From Streptomyces harbinensis (GTDB lineage Bacteria > Actinomycetota > Actinomycetes > Streptomycetales > Streptomycetaceae): DNA of 64,000 nucleotides. This document shows, piece by piece, positions 32,214 to 40,820 of this stretch. The stretch lies in the NCBI RefSeq assembly GCF_900116145.1, contig NZ_FPAB01000004.1:507635-571634 (forward strand). Direction: 5' to 3'. Made by a program: the position numbers and the translations under genes. Under the pieces are notes generated by a model that saw nothing but the letters and a program-made list of their open reading frames with translations, did not search any database and was not told where the DNA came from. The number at the start of each line of letters is the position of its first letter. Position 1 is the first letter of the stretch.

Positions 32214-33515
32214 CTACCCGGTCCGTGAGATGAGCGCCAGGAGCCGGGCCAACTCCTCCCGCCCGCGCATGATCACGTCGAACGCGGCTGCCCGGTCCGC
32301 GTCGGGAGGGAGCGGGGTGTCGGTGAGGAGGTCCGTGCGGGTGTAGGGGGTGCGCAGCCAGCGCTCCAGCGCGCGCCAGTCGATGAGCCGGTCGAAGGGC
32401 AGGACATCCGTCCAAGGCGTCGCTTCGTACGGTGTGCCGTCGGCGCCGTTCGCGTGGAGAAGGCCGGAGCGGCGCACCAGGCAGGGGAAGCAGAGACCGC
32501 AGTTGGCCAGACGCCGGCCACCTTTGCGGCGGGCGGGCGGCTTGCCGCAGCTGAGGGTGCGTTCCAGCTGGGACGATGTGAGACCCGCGGTGAGTCCGGC
32601 CGCGCACACCTCGCCTTTCGTCCGCAGGGCCCAGGGGTTGACCACCTGGACGCCGGTGTCGTGGTCACCCACGGCGGTCAGGAGCGCATTGAGGCTGTGC
32701 AGCGTCCCCGGGTGCACGGAACGGGTGGAGAGAGCGGCGGAACGGGCGGCTGTCAGCGGCGGGTTGAGGGCGACCTGGCCGTTCTCGGGGATGTGGACGG
32801 TGGCCACTCCGTGCGCGGTGGCGGCGCGGATGGCGCCGGCCGCGTAGAGCAGCCCCCGGGTGCGGGAGGAGGGCTCCAGCCGTTGCCGGGTCCCGTCGCC
32901 CTTCGGGGTCTGGTCCATCCGCAGCAGGATCACCGGCCGGCCCCGTTGTGCGACGGCTTGGTACACCTGGTCCTGGAGGGACTTGAGGCCGATCTCGCGG
33001 AACATCACCAGGAGCAGGGGCCGGGGGTCGTCGGCGACGGCGCGGGTGGCGGCCCAGGTGAGGGAGTCCAGACCGCCGGAGAACAGCGCCACTTCCGAGG
33101 CGCGCTGCTCGCCGGGATCGGTCATCGCCGGCTGGATGTGCCGTCCCTTGAGCGGGCGGAGGTCCAGATCCCAGAGGTCCCCGGTGAGGCTCTGAAGAAG
33201 CGTCGCGAGGTGGGTGCGGGCGTCGGGACGCTGCCACCGGTCGTGTTCCGTGACGGGGACGGAGAGGGTGATGCGGCGGGTCCACCGGTCCTGGACGCGG
33301 TGCCTGCGGGCGTATTTGTCGGCGATGAAGATGGCCCGGGCGACACGGAACAGATCCTCGGCCCAGTCGGGAACCGGGCCGGGCAGGCGGTGCAGACCGG
33401 TGGTGTGCTGCTCGGACCGCTGGAAGGCGTGCTCGTCGACGGACGCCCAGGCACCGTCGTGCGGCGGCGACCCGAGGGGGTCGCGCCACCACAGGTAACA
33501 GCCGGAATCCGTCAT
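32214..33515 (-). CDS. qatC: QatC-like QueC-family protein
   Basis: 433 residues. The central ATP-pyrophosphatase loop VALFSGGLDSLTWAATRAV (about residues 143-161) and the four-Cys zinc site (C...C-x2-C-x2-C: SCGKPPARRKGGRRLANCGLCFPC, around residues 340-363) are QueC features. The 140-residue N-terminal extension is not found in QueC of queuosine biosynthesis but is seen in QatC of the Qat antiphage system. The ATGA overlap with the QatB-like gene supports this reading. The qatA ATPase and the qatD TatD nuclease are not adjacent on either side. Confidence 0.7.
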   Translation of the reverse strand: MTDSGCYLWWRDPLGSPPHDGAWASVDEHAFQRSEQHTTGLHRLPGPVPDWAEDLFRVARAIFIADKYARRHRVQDRWTRRITLSVPVTEHDRWQRPDARTHLATLLQSLTGDLWDLDLRPLKGRHIQPAMTDPGEQRASEVALFSGGLDSLTWAATRAVADDPRPLLLVMFREIGLKSLQDQVYQAVAQRGRPVILLRMDQTPKGDGTRQRLEPSSRTRGLLYAAGAIRAATAHGVATVHIPENGQVALNPPLTAARSAALSTRSVHPGTLHSLNALLTAVGDHDTGVQVVNPWALRTKGEVCAAGLTAGLTSSQLERTLSCGKPPARRKGGRRLANCGLCFPCLVRRSGLLHANGADGTPYEATPWTDVLPFDRLIDWRALERWLRTPYTRTDLLTDTPLPPDADRAAAFDVIMRGREELARLLALISRTG

Positions 33516-34279
33516 ACCTCGGCTCCCTTTCTTCCGGTGGTCTCCTCGGTGGTCAGGCCGAGTGCGCGGCCGACGACCTCGGGCACCATCGATGCGGCGA
33601 TCTCGGGCAGGGTGGGGGGTGGTTCGGGCGAGGGGTCCGCTGCCGGGCCGGGTTCCGGGGGAGCGTCCGCTCTCTCGCACGGGCTCGGCAACCAGCCCAG
33701 CACCGTGTTCGCGACCGAGCCGGCGATTCTCTCCTCCGGGTCGACGGCGATGAGTACGGGCACGGCCAGCTTGAGGTGTTCGGCGACGACGGACCGCAGG
33801 AACTCCGCGACCAGGCCGGCGAAGAAGAACCGGTAGAGGTCGCACAGAATGTCGGAGGCGATACCGCCGCGCGCCGCGCCGGTGTCCAGGGCGTGGTCGA
33901 GTTCCGGGTGCAGAGCCCGGACGTCGCGGACCGCCGTGGCCAGCCCTCGGCGTACCGCGGCGTCGGCGAGGGTGCCGCCGTCTCCGCCGACCTCGCGGAT
34001 GAGCCGGGCGAGCAGGGCGTCCGCCGACTCCTCGCCTGCGGCGGCCAGCGAACCCATGACGCGGGCCAGTTGTTCGCCCGCCGCGCTGGCGACGTCGTAC
34101 AGTCCGAAGGCCGAACGGTCGGCGCGCAGCGTTTCGTGCAGGGCGCGCAGCTGGTCGTCGGCGATGGATTCCAGTCGCTGAGCCGCCTTGGCCGGCTGCT
34201 CGGGCAGGCGGGCCAGCCTCCTGCTCGCGTTGCTCCACCGGCCGCCGGCCGGTCCCTTCCACCGTGTGGATGTGCCCAC
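33512..34279 (-). CDS. qatB: QatB-like protein
   Basis: 255 residues starting MGTSTRWKGPAGGRWSNASRRLA; the MGTS-x(n)-GP start is typical of QatB proteins of the Qat defence system. The rest is helical (LHETLRADRSAFGLYDVASAAGEQLARVMGSLAAAG, DILCDLYRFFFAGLVAEFLRSVVAEHL), then a Pro-rich linker (about 208-225). It precedes the QatC-like gene with a four-base overlap. Family call rests on start motif plus context. Upstream, 34280-34602 has no gene on either strand, so no qatA is seen. Confidence 0.6.
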   Translation of the reverse strand: MGTSTRWKGPAGGRWSNASRRLARLPEQPAKAAQRLESIADDQLRALHETLRADRSAFGLYDVASAAGEQLARVMGSLAAAGEESADALLARLIREVGGDGGTLADAAVRRGLATAVRDVRALHPELDHALDTGAARGGIASDILCDLYRFFFAGLVAEFLRSVVAEHLKLAVPVLIAVDPEERIAGSVANTVLGWLPSPCERADAPPEPGPAADPSPEPPPTLPEIAASMVPEVVGRALGLTTEETTGRKGAEV

Positions 34280-34602
34280 AGTGCCCCCAAGCCGCCGGTT
34301 GTGCGATCAGCGCTCCTCAGCCATGGCACCAGAGCCGGCGATCTTCGGATAGGGCGGGACTCGGCCAGGGCGGCTGGGGTACGGCCGGCCCGGTGTCCGC
34401 TCGGAACGCCACCGCCCGTGTGGCGTGGCGTGGTGGGTGGGGCCGTCGTGGTTCCCGGTGTCCGAGAGGGCACCGGGCCGGGCCGGGGGTGTGCCGGGAG
34501 TGCTCCGTGGGTCCTGGTGGCCGGATGGTCCTCCCGGTGCGGAGGGCTTGATTCCGTTCCGGTGCGCGATCGCCGACGAGCTGTCCGCCTGGCCTCAGTT
34601 AT

Positions 34603-34623
34603 TGATAATGGCAGTCATGTTCA
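34603..34623 (+). promoter_or_regulatory. Zur box upstream of zinc-free L32
   Basis: The 21-base site reads TGATAATGGC then AGTCATGTTCA. It fits the actinomycete Zur pattern TGRNAAYGR-NNN-YCRTTNYCA at all but one conserved position. It lies 45 bases before the GTG of the L32 gene. The surrounding 34600-34627 stretch is strikingly AT-rich. Zinc-loaded Zur would repress the gene. Confidence 0.8.
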
Positions 34624-34667
34624 TTTAGGCTTCCGGGGTCCCGTCCGTGCTCCCGAGGAGGAACCCC

Positions 34668-34826
34668 GTGGCCGTTCCCAAGCGCAAGATGTCCCGCAGC
34701 AACACCCGGCACCGCCGGGCTCAGTGGAAGGCCACCGTGCCGCAGCTGGTGCCGGTCACCGTCGACGGCGAGACCAAGCTGGTACCGCAGAACCTCGTCA
34801 AGGCGTACCGGCGCGGCCTGCTGTAG
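34668..34826 (+). CDS. rpmF: Zinc-independent ribosomal protein L32 paralogue
   Basis: 52 residues starting [25 protein letters not shown]. This is L32 but without the usual CxxC...CxxC zinc ribbon: the second half is [27 protein letters not shown] with no Cys. Such C-minus paralogues replace the zinc form when zinc is scarce, so freeing zinc. GTG at 34668 follows GAGGAGG. The Zur box just upstream fits this role. Its 3' end overlaps the end of the convergent haem-enzyme gene by 29 bases. Confidence 0.92.
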   Translation: MAVPKRKMSRSNTRHRRAQWKATVPQLVPVTVDGETKLVPQNLVKAYRRGLL

Positions 34827-36831
34827 TCCGGGCGGCGGGGGCCGGTCCGCTGGTGTGGGCCAGGGTGTGCAGGTCGTGGTGGTAGGCGGTGGCCGCCGTG
34901 GTGACGCGGGTGAGGTGGGAGAGCAGCACGGCCGGGGTGGCGGTGCGGGACTCCAGGTGGGCCAGGCCCGCGATCAGGGCCGCGCGGACCGTGTGGAGCA
35001 GGAGCCCGTCCAGGGTGATCGCCTCGCGCCAGAGCTTCTCCGCCCGGCGGAGGGTGGCCGGGTCCGCGGTGGAGAGGGCCGCGTAGAGGTGGGGGGAGAG
35101 CGGGTCGGCGGGGGGTGGGGAGGCCGGGGCGCCGGTCAGGTCGTGGTGGAGCTGACCGGTGATGTCGCGGTAGGTGCGGTCGTGGAAGCGCTCGTGCGCC
35201 TCGATAGCGAACTGGAGGGTGTACGGGGTGAGTTCGGCCGGCTGGGAGGCCAGGCTGGTGCGGGCCTCGCGGATGGAGAGGTCGGTGGGGAAGGCGTTGC
35301 CGCGCCGGGTGAGTTCGGTGGCCCAGCGCAGCCAGCTCGGGTACGGCTCGGAGTCGTTCCGGGTGATCCGGCCCACCCGCAGTTTCCGCAGCCGGGCCGC
35401 GACCGCCTTGTCCCGGTGGTGGCCCAACTGCTCGAAGATCCCGGTGGCGTCGGTGCCCAGGTAGCTGAGCAGTGGCGCGACACCTCCCGGGTGGCGGTCG
35501 AGGAAGCCGGTCACGTCGTAGACGCCGTCGTCCACCACGATCCACGGGCGGTCCGCCGCGTGGTCGTGGCGCAGCACTTCGGAGAAGGGCAGTGAGGGTT
35601 CTCCGGCCGGTGCGGCGCCCGCCGGGGCGGGAGCGGGTGCCGGCGGGGCGGGGCGCTCCGCCCGGGACGCGGCCAGTTCGCCCGCCACCCGGGCCGCCGC
35701 CGGGAAGCCGGAGATGGTGACGTCGCGGCCCACCCGGTACGAGGTGTTGAGGTAGCCGGCCACCTTCAGCCGGTGCCGGGCCAGCAGCCCGTTCTCCCCG
35801 GCGTACACCGCGCGCAGGCCCGCCAGCGCCGCGTGCAGCGGCGGGTGGGCGGTGGCCGCCGCGTGGCCGCTGATGTCCGCCGCCGCCACGCTGTCGATGA
35901 ACGCCCGCCAGTTCGCTGGGTAGTTGGCTCGTAGCCGGCCCGCCTCCTCGCCGATGAACGAGCGGTAGCCGGTGCGCCCGATGACTGCGTCCAGCAGGTG
36001 GAACATCGGAGAGGCGGTGCCGCTGGGCCCGAGCCCGTGCCGTACCAGCGGCACGGCGAGCGGGGCCACCGTCTTGGCCCACACGACCGGGTCGACATGG
36101 AAGCGCCGGCCCGGCCTAGGATCGATCTTACGCAGCCCCAGCGCGGTGATTTCCCGCACGCATTCGGTCATCAGCAGCAGCCGGTCGGTGAGGGCGCGGG
36201 CGTCCTCCTGGGCCGCGGCCGTGTGGGCGTCGACTGCCGCCGCCACCAGCGGGGTGCCGCGCGAGAGCATCTCCAGCTGGGTGAGGTAGAAGAACTGTTC
36301 CTCGTCGGTGCCGACGGTGGGTACCAGCAGCCGTACGTCCTCCACCAGGAGCGGCCGGGCCGGGGAGGTGTCCTGCGGGTCGCTCGGGCGCCAGTTGGTG
36401 ATGACGAGATCCAGGTAGGACAGGAAGGGCGTGTCCCGGCCCAGACGTGCGCACACCTGGTGCCAGGGGGTGAGAACGGAGGCCGGTGTCGGGGTGTCGT
36501 GGCGCGGTTCCACCCGGTGGTAGGCATGCACCAGGATGCCCAGGACGGTCGCGGCCCGCTGGAGGAAGGCGTCCGGCAACGCCCCCGGCCCTGCGTCCAG
36601 GACGGGCAGCGACTCCAGGCGGCGGCGCAGCCGCAGCCCGGCGTACAGTCCGGGCAGCTCCGCGGCCATCTCGTCCCACAGCGCGTGGGAAGCGGGTAAC
36701 CGCTGGACGGGGGGTGCCGCCGAGGTGAATCCGGTGGCCCACGACAGCGGCCCCGCGTTGTCATGGCCCTGTTTTCTCGACAGGTTTTCCGCTGCGTCGA
36801 CTATCTCTCCCGGGGACGGTGGACGGCGCAT
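34798..36831 (-). CDS. Indoleamine-2,3-dioxygenase-like / cytochrome b5 fusion
   Basis: 677 residues from ATG 36831 (GAAAGGG upstream; an earlier GTG at 36870 has a weaker site). Residues 1-380 follow the indoleamine dioxygenase pattern: [34 protein letters not shown] (compare the IDO block GGSAGQSS.FQ.FDVLLG), [14 protein letters not shown], and a candidate proximal haem His353 in [14 protein letters not shown] Pro/Ala linker (393-410) leads to a cytochrome b5 domain, residues 413-490, with HPGG (His447) and the second His at 471/472. The last 190 residues are helical and unrecognised. Cytochrome b5 is a known electron donor for mammalian IDO, so the fusion suggests an in-built reductant. 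Likely acts on tryptophan or an indole. Confidence 0.78.
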   Translation of the reverse strand: MRRPPSPGEIVDAAENLSRKQGHDNAGPLSWATGFTSAAPPVQRLPASHALWDEMAAELPGLYAGLRLRRRLESLPVLDAGPGALPDAFLQRAATVLGILVHAYHRVEPRHDTPTPASVLTPWHQVCARLGRDTPFLSYLDLVITNWRPSDPQDTSPARPLLVEDVRLLVPTVGTDEEQFFYLTQLEMLSRGTPLVAAAVDAHTAAAQEDARALTDRLLLMTECVREITALGLRKIDPRPGRRFHVDPVVWAKTVAPLAVPLVRHGLGPSGTASPMFHLLDAVIGRTGYRSFIGEEAGRLRANYPANWRAFIDSVAAADISGHAAATAHPPLHAALAGLRAVYAGENGLLARHRLKVAGYLNTSYRVGRDVTISGFPAAARVAGELAASRAERPAPPAPAPAPAGAAPAGEPSLPFSEVLRHDHAADRPWIVVDDGVYDVTGFLDRHPGGVAPLLSYLGTDATGIFEQLGHHRDKAVAARLRKLRVGRITRNDSEPYPSWLRWATELTRRGNAFPTDLSIREARTSLASQPAELTPYTLQFAIEAHERFHDRTYRDITGQLHHDLTGAPASPPPADPLSPHLYAALSTADPATLRRAEKLWREAITLDGLLLHTVRAALIAGLAHLESRTATPAVLLSHLTRVTTAATAYHHDLHTLAHTSGPAPAARTTAGRAGTP

Positions 36832-36926
36832 CGCAGGACCCTTTCGCCGGGGTTTATCGATCCCTGTCACCCTGCAATGACGGGATCCGGCGAATCAATC
36901 AATTATCGTCTGGACCCGGTTAATTC

Positions 36927-37856
36927 TCATCCGGTCCGCAGGGTACGGAACTCCCCGGGAGTGATGCCGAACTCCTTGCGGAATGCCAGGTGATACCCCA
37001 CATGGCTCTGGTAGCCGACCAGCTGGTGGATCTCCCGCAGCGGCACCGAGGCGTCCGCCAGCAGCCGGCGCGCCTCCTGGAGCCGGCGCACCATCAGGTG
37101 CCTGGCGGGCGGCTCGCCGACCAGTTCGCGGAATACCTGGGAAAAGGCCGAACGGGACATGCCCGCTTCCCGGGATAGCGTCTCCACCGTCCACGGGGTC
37201 GCATACGAGGCGTACATCGCGGTCAGCGCCCGGCTGATACCTGGATGCCGCAGCGCCCGCAGCGCCGGGGAGTCGGCCGCCAGCCGCTCCATCGCCGTGC
37301 GCAGGGACAGCACCAGCACCATCTCGAAGGCGCGCAGTGACACCATCCGGGCCCCCGGCGCGGTGCGGGTGATTTCCGCCGGGAGGGACTGGAGGGTGCG
37401 CAGTAACAGGGGCTCGTCGCCCAGCATGTGGGCGCGCAGCACGATCACCCGGGGCAGGGCCCGGTACAGAGCGGGCTCGGTGGTGCTGTCGAAGTGCAGG
37501 CTCGCGCACAGGATCTCGGTGTCCGGCCGGGCGTCGCCGACCCTGACCACATGGGAACTCCCGGCCGTGCGCGCGGGCAGCACCTGGTGCAATTGGGTGG
37601 TGGTCACCCCGGGCGCGGCGGAGAAGGTGTGGGCGGTGCCATGCGGGAACAGCGCGAGGTCACCTTCGTGCAGCCGGACCGACTCCTCGCCGTCGCAGGT
37701 GATGAAGCATTCACTGCGCACCATGTAATGCAGGACGGCATGGCTGTCTTCTTGGCCCGCGACGCCCCAGACGCCGCCCGCCAGCCACTTGCTGTAGTAG
37801 GTATCCGTCAGCCGCAGTGGCTTGAGCAGTTCGCTGAGCACGTCTTTTTCGTCCAC
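36927..37856 (-). CDS. AraC-family regulator with cupin sensor
   Basis: 309 residues. The N-terminal half is a cupin_6-type sensor (HAVLHYMVRSECFITCDGEESVRLHEGDLALFPHGTAHTF); the C-terminal two helix-turn-helix motifs are TPWTVETLSREAGMSRSAFSQVFRELVG and PLREIHQLVGYQSHVGYHLAFRKEFG. GTG start at 37856 with AAGGA upstream. It is divergent from the nine-gene biosynthetic operon and upstream of the haem-fusion gene on its own strand, so it is the likely pathway activator. Ligand unknown. Confidence 0.9.
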   Translation of the reverse strand: MDEKDVLSELLKPLRLTDTYYSKWLAGGVWGVAGQEDSHAVLHYMVRSECFITCDGEESVRLHEGDLALFPHGTAHTFSAAPGVTTTQLHQVLPARTAGSSHVVRVGDARPDTEILCASLHFDSTTEPALYRALPRVIVLRAHMLGDEPLLLRTLQSLPAEITRTAPGARMVSLRAFEMVLVLSLRTAMERLAADSPALRALRHPGISRALTAMYASYATPWTVETLSREAGMSRSAFSQVFRELVGEPPARHLMVRRLQEARRLLADASVPLREIHQLVGYQSHVGYHLAFRKEFGITPGEFRTLRTG

Positions 37857-37985
37857 GGATGATCCTTAAGTCGTGCTGGTTTCTTTTTAATTGATCCTAG
37901 CCGCGCACTGATGAAAGCTGACGGGTGTGGGACCGGAGAGGGGGGAACACCGGCCACACATCACTGACGTATGGGGGAACAGTCG

Positions 37986-39257
37986 ATGAATATCCTGATC
38001 GCCGGCTGCGGGATCGGGGGTCTGGCAGCCGCCCTCAGCCTTTACGAGGCAGGGTTTCGCGATCTGCGACTCGTGGAGGCGGCGCCCGCCGTCCGGCCGC
38101 GCGGCGCCGGGGTGAATCTTCAGCCGAACGCGGTGCGCGAACTCGCCGCACTCGGCCTGTACGAGCAGGTCTCCGCCCGCGCCGCCGCCATCGCCCGCCT
38201 CGGCTACCACAACCACCTCGGTCAGACCGTGTGGCACGAGCCGCGCGGCCGGGCCGCCGGCCACCGCTACCCGCAACTGGCCGTGCACCGCGGCGAACTG
38301 CTGACCATCCTCGCCGACGCCGTTACCCGCAGGCTCGGCCCGGACGCGATCCGCACCGACGCCAAGGTCACCGGGTTCGAGCGCACGGGAACGGACGGAT
38401 TACGGGTCCGGCTGGCGCACCGGCGGGAAGGTGCCGGCGTCGAGAGCACCACCGAGGCGGCGCTGCTGATCGGCGCCGACGGCATCCACTCGGCCGTGCG
38501 CGCCGCCCTCTACCCCCACGAGGGCGCGCCCCACTCCGGCGGCACCGTCGTGTGGCGCGGCATCACCCGCGTCCGGTCGTTCCTCGGCGGCGACTCCATG
38601 GTGGTGATGGGCGACGGCCGCTGGAAGGCGGTGGTGTACCCGCTGGCCGGGGCGCCCGGCGCCGACGGCCTGGTGCCCGTCAACTGGGCCGCCTCCCGCG
38701 CCGCGCCCGCGGGAGAGGCCGACGACCGTACCCGCCCGGTGCCCCGGACGGCCTTCGCACCGCACTTCGCGCACTGGCGGGTGGGCGATCTGCGGCTGCG
38801 CGAGGTGCTGGCCGGGCCGGACGACATCGTCCAGTTCCCGCTGATCGACCGCGACCCGCTGCCGCGCTGGTCCTTCGGCAGGGTCACCCTGCTGGGCGAC
38901 TCGGCGCACGCCATGGCGCCGATGGGATCCAACGCCACCACCCAGGCCATCGTCGACGCCCGCGCCCTCGCCCACGCGCTGGCACACGACCGGGCGGATC
39001 CCGACCGCGCCCTGCTGGCCTACGACCGCGAACGCCGGCCCGCAATGAACCGGCTCGCGCTGATGAGCCGCGCCAAGGGCCCCGAGGCCGTCATCGACCT
39101 GGCCTGCGAGCGCGCTCCACACGGCTTCCGGCACATCGGCGAGGTCGCCGACCGGGCCGAACTCGCCGCCCTGGCCGAGGCCTACGCCCGTGCCGGGCAG
39201 CTCGACCCGCCCTCCGCCAACGAGCCATCGCCGTACGGCGTACCCGCGCCGGCCTGA
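37986..39257 (+). CDS. PhzS-type FAD-dependent monooxygenase 1
   Basis: 423 residues. FAD-binding GCGIGGLAAALSLYEAG at residues 7-23, the DG motif GADGIHSAVRAALYP, and the second nucleotide motif LLGDSAHAMAPMGSNATTQAIVDARAL. Text such as GVNLQPNAVRELAALGLYE, WHEPRGRAAGHRYPQLAVHRGELL and FPLIDRDPLPRW follows PhzS, the phenazine hydroxylase/decarboxylase, and other salicylate-hydroxylase-like enzymes that oxidise electron-rich aromatic carboxylates. ATG at 37986 is preferred over 37971 for the GGGGGAAC ribosome site. First gene of the operon. A paralogue occurs at 46,024. The actual substrate is unknown. Confidence 0.9.
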   Translation: MNILIAGCGIGGLAAALSLYEAGFRDLRLVEAAPAVRPRGAGVNLQPNAVRELAALGLYEQVSARAAAIARLGYHNHLGQTVWHEPRGRAAGHRYPQLAVHRGELLTILADAVTRRLGPDAIRTDAKVTGFERTGTDGLRVRLAHRREGAGVESTTEAALLIGADGIHSAVRAALYPHEGAPHSGGTVVWRGITRVRSFLGGDSMVVMGDGRWKAVVYPLAGAPGADGLVPVNWAASRAAPAGEADDRTRPVPRTAFAPHFAHWRVGDLRLREVLAGPDDIVQFPLIDRDPLPRWSFGRVTLLGDSAHAMAPMGSNATTQAIVDARALAHALAHDRADPDRALLAYDRERRPAMNRLALMSRAKGPEAVIDLACERAPHGFRHIGEVADRAELAALAEAYARAGQLDPPSANEPSPYGVPAPA

Positions 39258-39299
39258 AACCCGCACCTCTTCCCGACCCCTGACCAGGAGACAGCAGAC

Positions 39300-40820
39300 A
39301 TGACCCGCAGCGGCCAGGACTACCTCGACTCCCTGCGTGACGGACGGTCCGTGTGGCTGGACGGCGAACTCGTCAAGGACATCACCGAGCACCCGGCCTT
39401 CCGCAACACCGCCCGGTCGATAGCCCACCTGTACGACCTCGCCCGGGACGAGAAGCTGCGGGATGTCCTCACCGTGCCCGGGAACGGCGCGGACCCGCAC
39501 GGCCGGATCCTGCGCGCCTACCACGTGCCGCGCTCGGCCGACGACCTCGTAGGGCGCCGGAAGGCGTTCAAGACCTGGTCCGAGGCCGGCTACGGCTTCC
39601 TCGGCCGTTCGCCCGACTACATGGCCGCCGGGATCGCCGGCTTCGTCTCCGCCCCGGAGATCTTCGCCGGTACGGACGGCGGCTTCGACGGCCGGGACAA
39701 CCTCGCCGCGTACTACCGTCGGATGAGCGAGGGAAGCCTCTACCAGGCCTTCACCATCACCAACCCGCAGATCGACCGCACCAGATCCGCCTCCGAACAG
39801 GAGGAGAACGATCTGTACGTCCGCGTCGTCAAGGAGCGCGACGACGGCATCATCGTGCGTGGCGCCAAGATGATCGGCACCGCGGCGGTCTTCGGCGACG
39901 AGGTCATCGTCGGCACCATCGAACCGCTCGCCCCGCAGGACGTCGAACACGCCCTGACCTTCTCGGTGCCCATCGACACCCCGGGTCTGAAGTTCATCTC
40001 CCGCGCCTCCTACGAGGCGAGCGCCCGCAGCGTCTTCGACAACCCGCTGTCCTCCCGCTTCGACGAGAACGACGCGCTGCTGGTGTGCGACGACGTGTTC
40101 GTGCCCTGGGAACGGGTGCTGACCTACCGCGATGTGCAGGCCAGCTTCCTGATGTGGTGGGGCACCCCCGCGTACCACAACTTCGTGCACCAGGCCGCGG
40201 TCCGCTTCTGGACCAAGCTGGAATTCCTCACCGGCCTGGCCATCCTGATCGCCAAGTCCAACAACACCTATCAACTGCCGCCGGTCCAGATGCAGATCGG
40301 CCGGCTCATCGGCTGGCTCAACATCGCCAAGTCGATGGTGCTCGCCGCCGAGAGCGCCTACGAACGGGTCGGCACCGACCCCGAGGGGCCGGTGCACATC
40401 AACCGCGAGATCGCCTCCGCGCACCGCGCCATGGCCGGTGACCTCTACCCCAAGGTCATCGCCGAGGTCAAGATGCTGGCCGGCGGCGGCCTGATCCAGC
40501 TGCCCGCCTCCGGCTACGACCTGACGCACCCCGAACTCGGCCCGCTAGTCGCCAAGTACGTCCGCTCCCCGGGCACCCCCTCCGAGCAGCGCATCAAGCT
40601 GCTCAAACTCGCCTGGGACGCGCTGGGTTCCGAGTTCGCTTCCCGTCACGAGCAGTACGAGCGCTTCTACCACGGCGCCCCGCACGTCTACCTGCCCGGC
40701 ATTGTCCGCGACGGCGACCCCGAGCGGCTCGAAGCCTTCACCCAGTCCTGCCTGGACGGCTACGACCTGGGCGGCGGGCCGGCCGGAGCGGCCGAAACGG
40801 GGGCCGGACGTGCGAGCTGA
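39300..40820 (+). CDS. HpaB-family flavin-dependent aromatic monooxygenase
   Basis: 506 residues, large oxygenase part of a two-component FADH2 system. Family blocks: GQDYLDSLRDGRSVWLDGELV at the start, RSADDLVGRRKAFKTWSEAGYGFLGRSPDYMAAGIAGF, YQAFTITNPQIDRTRSAS, GAKMIGTAAVFGDEVIVGTIEP, FDENDALLVCDDVFVPWERVLTYRDV and AGGGLIQLPASGYDLTHPELGP. Related enzymes ortho-hydroxylate phenols (4-hydroxyphenylacetate, tyrosine derivatives) or halogenated phenols. No HpaC-type flavin reductase is encoded in the cluster, so a general cellular one must serve. AGGAG upstream. Confidence 0.93.
   Translation: MTRSGQDYLDSLRDGRSVWLDGELVKDITEHPAFRNTARSIAHLYDLARDEKLRDVLTVPGNGADPHGRILRAYHVPRSADDLVGRRKAFKTWSEAGYGFLGRSPDYMAAGIAGFVSAPEIFAGTDGGFDGRDNLAAYYRRMSEGSLYQAFTITNPQIDRTRSASEQEENDLYVRVVKERDDGIIVRGAKMIGTAAVFGDEVIVGTIEPLAPQDVEHALTFSVPIDTPGLKFISRASYEASARSVFDNPLSSRFDENDALLVCDDVFVPWERVLTYRDVQASFLMWWGTPAYHNFVHQAAVRFWTKLEFLTGLAILIAKSNNTYQLPPVQMQIGRLIGWLNIAKSMVLAAESAYERVGTDPEGPVHINREIASAHRAMAGDLYPKVIAEVKMLAGGGLIQLPASGYDLTHPELGPLVAKYVRSPGTPSEQRIKLLKLAWDALGSEFASRHEQYERFYHGAPHVYLPGIVRDGDPERLEAFTQSCLDGYDLGGGPAGAAETGAGRAS

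Noticed and set aside
31107..34279. tRNA-Pro as integration site for the lipase/Qat-like region
   Set aside because: No duplicate of the tRNA 3' end, integrase or excisionase was found in the window.
34280..34602. Possible qatA remnant upstream of the QatB-like gene
   Set aside because: No frame on either strand shows ATPase motifs. Short frames there lack codon bias.
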